DNA from: Sialis fuliginosa
Taxonomy: Eukaryota > Arthropoda > Insecta > Megaloptera > Sialidae
Length of the DNA: 64,000 nucleotides
Reading direction: 5' to 3'
Assembly (NCBI GenBank): GCA_961205875.1
Contig: OY540812.1
Location: 9,424,001 to 9,488,000 of the forward strand
The notes below the pieces were generated by a model. It did not search any database. It was not told the DNA's origin and worked only from the letters and a program-made list of their open reading frames with translations. Both the position numbers and the translations under genes were made by a program. Below are positions 24,733 to 36,500 of this stretch, in pieces. How positions within the stretch are numbered: position 1 is the stretch's first letter; each line of letters begins with the position of its first letter.

Positions 24733-26097
24733 CAATATTTCAATATACACTATACATATTATTGGTGCTACTATAGCTTGATACAATTAAGCCACTAAAA
24801 CAGTCTCTTAATTGCTAAGGTTTTACAGTTCACCAAGAGACAATCTCTATAGCACCTATGGTAGAAAGCCGTGGGTTATTTTACATTAAAACAATACTCA
24901 ACCTCTGTGACGCTAAACCTTTTTAAGTATCGGGCCAAATGAAACAATTTTTAAATTGTAAAAATTATTTTTAGAATATATTTTTCAGTTGAATCACTCG
25001 ATCAAAAATTGTCATAGAAAAATCCAAAAAATGACTTTGAATTTGAAACTGCAAGCTTGAAAATGACACCAAGAAAATTTGTCTGCCAGATTTTTTCAAC
25101 CCCTTACCTATTGCCAAAATTCATAAAGAAATAAATTATTTCAATCTTTGCTTCATTATCCTATATCTTTGTTATTATCTAACTAATAAAATTTAGATCT
25201 TCTAAATTCTAGGAAATGAAAATAGAGATTTTGAGTTATAAAAAGTTTTTCAGTCTCATTTTGTTGATTTTGATCAAAATTGCAATAGTTTGAATTTTGA
25301 ATATTGCTATTTTTTACTAATTGTAAACTGTAAAGACCGCAAGCTATAAAAGAAGTCACATTATTAATATATTTATATAAATATAACGTTTTTGATCAAA
25401 TATGTACATAATTTTGTATTGATATAATAGACATAAATATAAATAAATATATACTTAATTTTTCCAATTACTTTGATCATTCATTTTAGTATTACGTATA
25501 CCTGAGCCATATCAAGAGCAATAAAAACAAATGCATTAAAAATAATTAACTCTAAAAACTATGATTCACATTGAGGAACAACAGAACCAAACTGGATAAA
25601 TCCATTTTTGCAATAATAATCAGTATTAAAGTATTTATAGTCATACCATGTTGGGAAGTTAGTTGTGTGGCCCTCAAGAGTCGAACCCACAGCTTGTTTA
25701 TTTTATATTTTTATACTGGATTTGTTAACTTTTGTTCCAAGACATGTTTTTAAAGCCATTTTTAAAGGGGTTTTAGCAATATTTGATCTGTGATCTTTGG
25801 TTGAAAATGCCGAATCAAAAAAAAAGTCACCTTGGTTCAAAATTTATCAAGTTTTGTTCTGCTGCTCCTCATATTATACAATGTGTTGAAAATGTTTTGG
25901 AAATTTTAGCGCAATTCTGAATTTTGGAAAGTTTAGATAATAAATCACTGAATGTGTTGGTTTCCAAACACATGTTGATTAAACTTTTTTAACTCATTTA
26001 AAAAAAAAACTTTACTATATTTTGTTATATCACTACTACAGTAAAAACAAAACTATAAAATATAACACAGCAAAAAATTAATTTTTAGTCGTTACGT

Positions 26098-29089
26098 CTA
26101 TTCAATTTGAGTTTCTTCTTGTCCTGTTAACACTAAATAGTTTTCTAATAGTTCCATTTGTTGCTCTGTTAACTCAATAGGTTTCCCATCATGCCCATAT
26201 ATAAGTTTACAACCATTCTCCGCTAACTCTATCACTAAAGAACCTGTTTCTGACTTTTGTTCACTCTTGGTTAATATGTCTGCTAAAATATTTATATCCT
26301 TGTTAGATTTGATTCTGCCTCGCTGTGGTATTTCAACCACTTCCGATGTTTGTGCTATATTAACTGTATTATTGTTTATATTCATTTTAGATATAGTATC
26401 TACTTGTTGAGTATTTTCTACTATTTCTTCAGCTCCTATATCAGCAATGATCATATCCATATTTTCAATATCTAAATCAATAGAGTTTTTATTTATTTCA
26501 ATTTCTGAAACATCGCCTAAAACATCCATATCTGTTGTTAAATCTAAATCATTGATATCAGAATTTTCAACTAATACGTTTTTATCTGAATCATTCTGTG
26601 ATAATATATTATTGTTAGATTTTTCGGCAGTATTAATAAGTTTATCATTTACATTTGTAGATTCCAAATCTGAATCATCAAAGCTATCACTGTTTTCTAC
26701 AATCAATTCATTGTTAACATTTAGATTACTATTTTCACTGCATGGTTTACTGTAAGATGTTCTATATCGTGGATGGTCATCACCATTTGGACGAGTATAT
26801 CTACGTTTGCGACCAACCATTGCTATAACTTCATTTCCAGGGATTTGACGACTACACCAACCTAAAATAAATGTTTGTGTTTTAAACTAGCGTCTAATTG
26901 TGGGGGAAAGAGACCAAGGGGGAAATATATATTTAGGTTTATGGGTATATATCACAATTTTATTAGATAAAGAAATGATGTTTTTATAAATATAGTATTT
27001 TGTTTGTTTTGAATTTGAGTTTATTTATATCGTCAATCTTATATTAAACCTCAATTTTATTTTTCAGTTCTTTTGAGATCTTTATTTTATATAAAAATTA
27101 TTAGTTAATCTGTTGGAAATTTGCAAACAGCCAAATTTTATTGTATTAAAAATAAATTGTCAGTACTAAAATATTAATTTTAATATGAAAAATTATTTAT
27201 GTACTTAATATTCATTCTTTATACATAAATGAATGAGTCCAACATTAATATAAAAATATCTTTTTGTAACAAATTACAAAGGCATTCATGCTTGTCGTTA
27301 TGCTACTGAATATGTCTATATTATATATGTGTATATACTTACTGCTTTTTTCTTTTTTAATTGGTTTTTCTTTCTTTGTTTTCTTTTTCTGTTCTTCCTC
27401 TTGTTGTCTTTTTTTCTCTTCTTTTTCACTTTTAACAGCTGCCTTCTTATCTTCTTCAAGTAATGCTTGTAATGCATCTAAATCAAATGGCCGAGGATAT
27501 CGAAGAACTTTGTCAACCAAACCACAGTTTATTCGTTCTTCTTTCTTGAATTTTAGTTTCAAATCACGTCGAGATCGTCCTAAATAAAAATTTCATTAAA
27601 ATATACTCATTCAAATTGGTTTGATTCTATAGAAAATCACTTACCATCAAAAAATTTTAACATCATTGAAAAATCTGTTCCTGTCATTTGTAACACTCTG
27701 TAAAACTTCAAAGTATCAAGATCGGTCCAATCTTTAGTACGAGCAGAACGTTTGTAGGTTCCAAAACCCTTAGAAGATTCTAACACAGGCATTTCATTAC
27801 CCAAAGCTCTACTCTTTTTGGCATCTGAAGTTTCAATAACTAAACTGCGTTCATCGAGTATAATTTGCCCATCTGGACCAACTTTCACCTGGGGAACAGG
27901 CATCAAGTCTGGTGTTTCTTCTGAATTGTCAACTGAATCAAGTAGATCTGGATCATCTGGATCTTCAACATCATTAGAAATTTCTGACTTTGTTAACATA
28001 TTTTCCGTAGATTCTGTTTTCGTTACACTTTAAAGAAATTATATTATTAATTATTTAGAAAAACGACAATATTTTTATTTTTTATTTTTAATACTTACGG
28101 CATTGGATTACTAACTGGATTGTAAAATATTAAATCCATCATTGTTAACTTATGTTTATCAGGAGTTTTATTTCCAAATTTGGTGTTAAATTCCCGTCGT
28201 GCCTCAATCATTTTTTTACCAAGATCAGTTAATTTTGATCTCTTTTTCACTGTCATGCTAAATAAAAATAATAAATAATAATAATAATAATAATAATAAA
28301 ATTCATTAACACTCACCTAGATAATTTCACAGGACTTGTAGGACCTTCAGACACAGAGCAAATCGAATCATTTCTTGTCCGGTACCTACTTTCATCTTCA
28401 GATTCACTGTGCATGCGTAATATAGGTCTAATACGTTGCCGAGATATATTTTTGCTAGGAGATATTGAAGGTTTTGGTAATTTCACTGTGCTGAAAGATT
28501 CCAATTCTGACTCATTTTTTGGTTTTACATTTTCGGAAGATTCATTTACTGTTAGTACAGATGTTGTCTCGGGTAACTCAGTAAAATGTTCTTCATAATT
28601 TTCATGACTGTTTTGTTTATCAATAATTTGATTTATAATTTTAACTTCTAAATTATGCGAATTATGTTCAATAAATTTGTTGGATTCTTCACGTGACTCG
28701 TTTGCTTTAGCGTTAGTAGAATCAATTGGCACATTTTCTGCCTTGATTACCGTATTATTTGTGTTTGTACTATCATTTTTAATTATCCTATTTCTTATAG
28801 GCACTTTGGCAACAACTTTAATTCGTTTTCTATCATGCTTTATAATTGGAGTATCATTAATGGATTTTAAATCAGTTTCTGAACTGTCCTTCTTGTCAAT
28901 ATTTTCAATTTGTGCTACCTTTTCTTTTTTATCTGCTGTGATATTAATTTTTTCATCTGATTCGACTGATAGTTTTGATTGTACTCCGAGTTCATTTTCA
29001 ATTGTAGATTCATTATGGGAATTATTTTCATTTTTTCGACGAATAGGAATATTAGCAATTGCTCTAATCCTCCCTCTTCGCATTGCCAT
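26098..29089 (-). CDS. Bdp1: Transcription factor TFIIIB component B'' (Bdp1)
   Basis: Five exons on the minus strand: 29089-28317, 28257-28099, 28027-27645, 27579-27343 and 26861-26098 (stop). All junctions are GT..AG, phases agree, and the product is 771 residues. The N-terminus MAMRRGRIRAIANIPIRR is the typical basic start of Bdp1. Exon 2 encodes the conserved DLIFYNPVSNPMP. Exons 3-4 encode the Myb/SANT fold (about residues 407-454): RTKDWTDLDTLKFY, TGTDFSMM and RSRRDLKLKFKKEER, the defining Bdp1 domain. A Lys/Glu coiled stretch follows. The last exon is acidic and Asn-rich, ending LTGQEETQIE. Bdp1 joins TBP and Brf1 to form TFIIIB, which positions RNA polymerase III and opens tRNA and 5S promoters. 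The length is in the range of insect Bdp1. It is divergent from the DHODH genes. Identification is firm. Confidence 0.92.
28262..28300. repeat. (AAT)n microsatellite in Bdp1 intron 1
   Basis: About 12 ATA/AAT triplets next to the 3' splice site of Bdp1 intron 1, which is only 59 bp long. Confidence 0.7.
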
Positions 29090-30425
29090 TGTAATTCATT
29101 CCAATACACTTTTATAAAATCTTAATTACATTTGTACATAATTATATTTTTATTCTCATATATAGCAATTTTTAAACATTTATCACAAAATCAAAAAATC
29201 CATTGCTAATCTCAAAACCACAATATTGTAACAACATAACATAACCAATATGTTATTTTTTAAGACAGTAAATTACTACCGTATTATTACAATGGTATCA
29301 ATTGATTGTCAAATATAGTCTTAATAGATTATAGAGAAAAGTAATAAAGGTTCATACATTAAAAATAAATTATTTTATAAATAAACACACGCTTGTACGC
29401 CAGAACAATTAAAGGCTGCTGCACAGATTTTCTGTTGAAGAGTTTTCTAACCTTACCTTTCTAATATGTTTATGACTTTATGACGTTTGGTGCCTTTTGC
29501 TTTGCGTTTTGTAGATCTCAGCACTTCAGCAGTGTTCAGCAGCACAGTGGCGTATTTACTGATCTATGACAGTGGCTAACATAATATTATGAAGTATAGT
29601 TGTCTATTTCGTGGAGTTTTTGGTAGACCCCGGGGTCAGCAAGTTTATTGAGGACTTATGTACGGAAAAAATATTCCAAAATGTATTTATAAGCAGCGTT
29701 TAGGTCACAAAACCATCATTTAAATTTGATGATTAAAAATTAACTCCTCCTGCCACCTATGCTCTAGGATAATTTTTTGTTTGGTCTCTACAAGAGTAAA
29801 AACAGTAAAAGCCTCACATTTTTCCATTGGATTTGAGCCACTACCCCACTGCCCACTGTGCCCATTCGTGTTCGGAGGACTAAAATGTTTTATTGCAGAA
29901 TTCTTCCTTACAACTTATCCTTTTTCAACATTAAATAAATGAAAATCTTGAAAGCTGTAAGATGATTGAGTTATTATTACAACTGTTTTTTCTTTTTATT
30001 ATTCTCTGCTTTTTATGTTACATACTGTGGTGCAGGATACGACGTAACAGAATAATAAATAATAATGATGGGGTGTGCGAGCTAGAGAGCACTAGGGCGA
30101 GCACCAGCGAGCATTACGAGTTTTGCGAGCATATGCGGGCAAAGTCGTGATAAAAAAAAGTTAAAATAAGTTAAAGTCAGTTATTTAAAGTATTAGGCAA
30201 ATATTAATATTGTGTAAAACACAGTGTAAAAGAACAAATCAAAAGGATAATAATAATTATTATTATCTTCAATATGGTTAACATGGTTATAACATTAAAA
30301 AATATTTGACAACTGACTGACAACAACAAATGGTACTAATTAAGAATTGAAAAAGGAATTTAAAGTTAATTAATGATTACACTTTTTGATAAACATTAAA
30401 AATTATATTATACAACAAAACGAAA
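29090..30425. other. Divergent intergenic region between Bdp1 and DHODH
   Basis: Expected to hold the promoters of Bdp1 (-) and the first DHODH (+). A solitary transposon end, CAGTGGCGTATTTAC, is at 29546. The only open frame of note is the small one at 29962-30150. No clear TATA/initiator pair was recognised. Confidence 0.5.
29962..30150 (+). CDS. Possible small single-pass membrane peptide (62 aa)
   Basis: An ATG-to-stop frame of 62 codons. Residues 2-24 are strongly hydrophobic (IELLLQLFFLFIILCFLCYI), followed by basic WCRIRRNR and a polar tail ending EHMRAKS, a layout suiting a type III single-pass protein with a cytosolic tail. The 3' half is more GC-rich than its flanks, which mildly favours coding. 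No family is recognised and no splice sites are needed. It could equally be a chance frame in a leader region; conservation in related species would decide. Confidence 0.3.
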   Translation: MIELLLQLFFLFIILCFLCYILWCRIRRNRIINNNDGVCELESTRASTSEHYEFCEHMRAKS

Positions 30426-33107
30426 ATGACACAAGCAGTAAGTAATTTTGTTTATATATTGTATTAGGCATTCTAAATTTTAATGATTGGTTATATTTCA
30501 GACTAAAATTAAAAATATTATTTTTACCACTCTTGGAGGAATGGGGGTTTGCGCTGGTTTTAATATTTATAATCAAAGTGAAAAATTTTACGATGAGATT
30601 TTAGTACCTGCCTCACACGTGTTAAGTCCAGAAACTTCACACAATGTAGCTGTTTTTCTACATAAATACAGATTGATACCAAAAAGCCAATACAACGATC
30701 CTCCAACATTAGTAAGCATTCTAATATAAAAAAAAAGTATATATACTTTATAGGTATAATAATTTATGTTGTATTTCAGAATACAAAATTTTTTAATATG
30801 AAATTGTCAAATCCAATTGGTATCGGGGCAGGTTTTGATAAACAAGGTGAAGCGGTTAAAGGACTTATAGATATCGGATTTGGATTTGTAGAAGTAGGAT
30901 CAGTTACACCTTTACCACAATCTGGGAACCCTAAACCAAGAGTTTTTAGACTTCCTGAAGATAAAGCTGTTATAAACAGGTTTGTAAATGCAATAAAATC
31001 ATAAGACAAACTGTAGTATTTACTGTAAAACATCAGTGTGTTTTTTTAAATTTAACCTTAAAAAAAAATTATTTGCAATTCAGTTTCTATTTTCTGTTCA
31101 AGAAAATTAATTTAATTTTAATTGGTTTGTACAGTTTGTACTATAGTTCTGGTTCAGTTTAAGGCCCTGAATAAAATGAATTTTATTTAATGCATAACAT
31201 TTTGCTTCCTCGCAATATCGAAGATACGAGAAACTTTGTGATCGTTTTAGATTGAGGCAAAAAAAATGTTCTCCTATTTCAAAATTTTAAATTGATCTAT
31301 TCGTTTCACATCAAAACAAACACTTTTCGTTCCGTGTCTGTCTGTCCGTCCGTCTGTCCCCTGAATCCTTTACACACGCATAACTCGTGAACCACTGAAT
31401 CAATATTGTTGAAACTTGGTCGGACGGTTGGGTCTGGCTTGAGGACGGTCCCATTTCAAAATTGTGTGTAAGGGGAAGGGGTGACATCCAAAAATATTTA
31501 TTTTTTCAAGATATCTCAAGAACGACTCATGTTTTGTAAAAATTTTATAGAATATTTTTTGTAGAGCATTAAATTTCCTAAAATATGGGTTTACAACGTT
31601 TTTTGTAAAATATTCCCTTACAAAGATTTATCTCAATTTATTTTTAAAAATCGAGTTTTGTTTTTCTAAATTGATATTTGCTTGGACATATTAAATGTCA
31701 TTTTGACGTTTTAATTGTCATTTTGGCGTTTTAAATGTCATTTTGACGTTTTAAATGTCATATTGACGTTTGCTTAAATTTAGATTTAGATTGAAATTAT
31801 CAAAAAATTAAAAATATTTAAATGGAAACCAATTCCAGGCAATTTATCTAAACACTATCGTTTTTTTTTTTAAATTGTTAACTACCTTTGGTGAATTTAG
31901 CACAAGGAAGCACTGGCCTGGCACTGTGCATTTACTTGGCAGATGTTTTTTATTTGAAATAATAATATGTATAATTTTCTTCAGATATGGATTTAATTCA
32001 GATGGCCATGAAAAAGTTTTTGAACGGTTGAATAAATTGAAAAATGAAAATGTTGAAGGAGTTATTGGTGTGAATCTAGGTAAAAATAAACTAGCAGTTG
32101 ATGCAGTACAAGATTATGTTGATGGAATTAAAAAATTTGGACAAGTTGCTGATTATTTAGTCATTAATATTAGTAGGTTTGTAAAAATTAAATGATAAAT
32201 GAAAAAACATAAATTATTATTATTTTTATTAATTTTAGTCCAAACACGCCTAATTTACGTAATTTACAAGGAAAAGAACTACTGAGTGAATTTTTGGAAG
32301 AAGTTATTGAAGCACGAAATAATTTAACTATTGAAAGGAAACCTCCTTTACTCCTTAAGCTAGCGCCGGATTTGAGTTTTCAAGAAAAAAAAGATATCGC
32401 AAATGTTTTGTCAAAGAGAAAATGTCATGTTGACGGTTTAATAATTTCAAACACAACAGTTTCTAGGGATGATTTAACAAGTGACCAGTATAAAGAAGAA
32501 GAAGGAGGTCTTAGTGGTAAACCGCTAAAGCATATGTCAACACAAATGATTGCTGATATGTACAAATTGACTAACGGTTCTATACCAATAATTGGTGAGT
32601 TAATTACAAATTTATTATCATATAATATGTCACTTATAAGAAAGTTACATCACATTTTTCTCAAGATATTTTAATTTATGATTGTAAGTTAAATATTATT
32701 AGATTATATATTTATCGATACACTACATATATTATGCGTGCGGTTTACTGCCAAAAAGACGCCTTTAAAAGATAGTGACTAACAAAATATATATAGGCTA
32801 AGACAAACCTACATTTTCATGTAATTTTGATGATTTTTTGCATTTTTATAAATTTCTTATACAACATTTTAAACTCGTATTTTTATAATGTATTATTACT
32901 GTTTCAGGTGTTGGAGGTGTATTTACAGGACAAGACGCTTATGATAAAATTCAGGCGGGTGCATCTGCAGTTCAACTGTATACGGCTTATATATATCATG
33001 GTCCTCCGAGAGTTACTAAAATAAAGAAAGAGTTAGATGAATTATTAGCTAAAGACGGTTTTACAAATATTTCCCAAGCAATTGGGTCTGGAGTACAAAA
33101 GAAGTAG
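30426..33107 (+). CDS. Dihydroorotate dehydrogenase (quinone), mitochondrial, copy 1
   Basis: Six exons: 30426-30437, 30502-30711, 30780-30979, 31985-32176, 32239-32594 and 32908-33107; 389 residues, phases agree. It oxidises dihydroorotate to orotate in pyrimidine synthesis, passing electrons through FMN to ubiquinone. An N-terminal membrane segment ([18 protein letters not shown]) fits a class 2 enzyme anchored in the mitochondrial inner membrane. Signatures are complete: [54 protein letters not shown] with the catalytic Ser (S205, split across exons 4/5), [17 protein letters not shown] (orotate-contact Asn N276), GGLSGKPL and [11 protein letters not shown]. The first exon encodes only four residues. 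Intron 3 (1 kb) carries a 20-bp tandem repeat and a repeat fragment with GTCCGTCCGTCTGTCC. The Drosophila gene is Dhod. This copy looks fully functional. Confidence 0.93.
31691..31770 (+). repeat. Four tandem 20-bp repeats in DHODH copy 1 intron 3
   Basis: Four adjacent units of TTAAATGTCATTTTGACGTT with one to three changes each, exactly 20 bp apart. Each unit holds GTCA and TGAC half-sites. Confidence 0.8.
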
Positions 33108-33210
33108 AAGTAGAAGAAGTGTTGATAGTAGTCAAAAAAAATATTTTAATTTATTTTTTTATATAACTTTCTTAATTTTTCATAATTGTAAATATATTTT
33201 TAAGTACAAC

Positions 33211-33216
33211 AATAAA
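33211..33216 (+). terminator. Poly(A) signal of DHODH copy 1
   Basis: AATAAA about 105 nt after the stop codon and followed by a GT-rich stretch (GTGTGATGTG). Confidence 0.6.
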
Positions 33217-33579
33217 GTGTGATGTGATTATATATGTCAGAATAATGAAGTGTTTATTTTTATTAATGAAAAGTTCAAAACGAGATTAACATAAAAATTA
33301 CAAAATAATACTTAATGTACTTAATACTGTGCAGCAATACAAAGATCGCAAAGATCTTTTTGGTTAAATATTTAAAATTTTGAAATATGTTAGTAATACA
33401 GAAAACTGTAATACAAAATGATTATTGAAATGGTTTGAAATACAAAATGATTATTGAAATGGTTGAAAAAAAAAGTTACATATTATGTATAAAAAATTAA
33501 TTAATTAAATCAATCTTAATTAATTACGATTGCAAACTCTCAGTTCACTTTGTTAATTTGATTTTAAACAAAGTGTAAA

Positions 33580-36500
33580 ATGTCACACCCAGTAAGTAAA
33601 AATTATTGTTAATTAATATTTTTTTTAACAAAATATTTTTATCTTGATTGTTTAATTTTCAGTTTCAAATAAAAAGAATTGTATTAACTACTCTGGGAGG
33701 AATTGGTGTTTGTATTGGTTTAAATATATATAAACAAAGTGAACGATTTTATGATGAAGTCTTGATTCCTACATTACAAAAATTAGACCCGGAAACTTCA
33801 CACAATGTCGCTGTTTTTCTACACAAATATAGATTGTTTCCAAAAAGTTTATATATTGATCCTCCAATATTGGTAAGAGTCGGGCATATTACAAACTTTT
33901 AGTCGTCCGATAGTTTGATCGGTTTGGTAGTTGGCATAGATATATTTCAAACGTCCTACTAAATAATCAAAAGGGATGGCCGATTCCCAATTGATTAAAA
34001 AGTCAGGCAACTATCAGCTGACGTACAATTAGTATGGCATGTTATGTAAGTGCGCATATTGCCAACCAAATAGTTGGCCTATAGTTAATGAAATATCAAA
34101 CAAGTTACGTAGGATTTGTGATTAACTATGGAAACTGGCTGACTATTGCATAGTAGTGTGTGCATGTACTACCAACTAAACTGTTTAATCGGGGACAAAT
34201 CGGATTGCAGTACAAACCTGATCAAACTGTTAGCTGACTAAAAGTTTGTATTGTGCGCGGGCTCTAAAGAATAAAAAAATATATCAAGTGGTCGTTGAGG
34301 CCTGCCAGGTGTAATGAATTTTGGGATAATTTTTCCAAAGACATTAAACTTTGCAGGGTGGTGGGATGAAAAATTTATTTTTAATAATACCAGGTTTCAT
34401 AACTATTATAATATTTAATATAATTTAATTTAAAGTGACACTTGTGTATAACATTCAGATTCTAAATAATGTTTTAATACTTATTTTATAATAGAGTACA
34501 AAATTTTTAAATATGAAATTATCAAATCCGATCGGCATTGGGGCAGGTTTTGATAAACAAGGGGAAGCCATAAAAGGACTTATTGATATCGGATTTGGTT
34601 TTGTTGAGATAGGGTCAGTTACGCCTCTACCACAATCTGGAAATCCTCAACCAAGACTTTTTACAATTCCAGAAGATAAGGCTGTTATAAATAGGTATAA
34701 TACATTAAAAACTAATATACCTACTTGTCAAATATAATAAGTAATAGAGTACCGGTTTCAACTAACAACATATAATCTTAGGTACGGATTTGATTCTGAT
34801 GGTCATGATAAAGTATTACAGAGATTAAATTCATTAAGAAAAGAAAATTTCGATGGAGTAATTGGAGTGAATCTTGGTAAAAATAAACTATCTGTTGATG
34901 CAATTGATGATTATGTAGATGGGGTTAAAAAGTTTGGATCTGTTGCTAATTACTTAGTGATTAATATTAGCAGGTATAAAGTTGTTTATGAAATTTGAAT
35001 GGGTGCATTTATTTTAATTATAATCCATTATTTTTAGTCCAAATACTCCTAGTTTCCGTCATTTACAAGTAAGAGAACCGTTAGATAATTTTTTGGAAAA
35101 AATTATTATAGCTCGTGATAATTTACCTATAGAAAAACAACCACCTTTGCTTCTTAAGCTGACTCCTGATTTAACATTTGAAGAAAGAAGAAATATAGCA
35201 CTTGTTTTGTTAAAGAAAAAGTGTCGAGTTGATGGTTTGATTATTTCCAGTACAACAGCTTTACGAAAAAATTTATCAAATAGTCAGTATAAAGAAGAAG
35301 GAGGTCTTAGTGGTAAACCAATAAAAGATATGTCAACACAAATGATTGCTGATATGTACAAATTGACTAACGGTTCTATACCAATAATAGGTAAATGGAA
35401 AATTAATTTACTCTTGAACACCATACTGAGTTACACCTAGGTTACACTAACCCAATTCGTTTAAAGAAGTGCGTTGGTTGTGGGCAAAAAAAATTTTCAT
35501 CTATTTTAACATTCTGACAAACTTTATTTGATAATATTATTATATAGGACTACAATCAATAAAATATTTACGTATAGAAACTAATCTTAGATCTCCCGTA
35601 TGTATAAATCTGCTACTGCGAGACAGTGCCGGATTAAGCCTGTAGCAAATGTTATAAAGAGGACCTTGGCAGTGGCGTCACTAGGAGAGGAGAGATAACT
35701 GAGGTGAAAATCGATAGTGTCCCCCCCCCCCCCAAAAAAAAAGTCAATAAAATGTATTTTTTGCACATTAGGCGAGTGTCACTACTTGTGAATTTGTAAC
35801 GACAGTAAAAGTATCAGTGGACTCTATTTTTTTAATAAATTGAATGGTTATCACCCCTTATAGACTTTCAATGACCAAAAAAAGTCAATTAACTCAATTT
35901 ATTAGACATTTTACCCCTTGCAAGCGTTAAAAAATTAAAAAAGTAGGTAGATAGACTTTATTTTTTAACAAATGAGACGGATGTCACCCCTTTAAGGGTG
36001 TCAGTCGGGGGCGGATCCCTTAAAAAAATTAATATATTTGCATAGTTAATAAAAATAATAAAAGATAATTTTTCGAATTCTTTTAACCCTTGGCAAAAAG
36101 CGGAAAGGGATGATAAAGTTGTTTGAGCTTTTTATTAAAAAATTAGAAAGTGCAAGCTTTTGAATGAGCTTTGAATCATGCAAATCTAATTATTTTTCGT
36201 GGAAATATAACTGGTTAATTTTTTTTTTTTAAATATCCCTTAATTTTTTTAAGGAGTGTATAATAAAACATCACTTTTATAAACAAACTTTTCTCAATTT
36301 AATCTGGGTAAACCTAGAAAAATCGATTAAAAAAACCAAAGATCGGAGCTTTAAAAATCGAATCGAGATTGAAAACCCTAAAATTAAATAATTAATTACT
36401 GTAGATTTGGACACCTTGTATCAACCATTGGGTGGTAGGTGGTAAATCCATTAAGAGATATTTTTTCGCAAAACCGCGGGGCCCCCAGATACGTGAGGCC

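Larger units (their letters stand above)
11183..26097. other. Gene-poor, transposon-rich interval
   Basis: Between the lectin promoter and Bdp1 no host gene could be supported on either strand. Short open frames here lack splice context or recognisable domains, and most fall inside inverted-repeat elements annotated separately. Stretches without an assigned element (about 11.4-12.2, 13.2-14.0, 15.5-17.0, 20.1-22.1 and 24.7-26.1 kb) are AT-rich with isolated transposon ends such as CAGTGGCGTAGC at 20357 and CAGTGGCGCCGG at 21106, and homopolymer runs. Confidence 0.6.
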
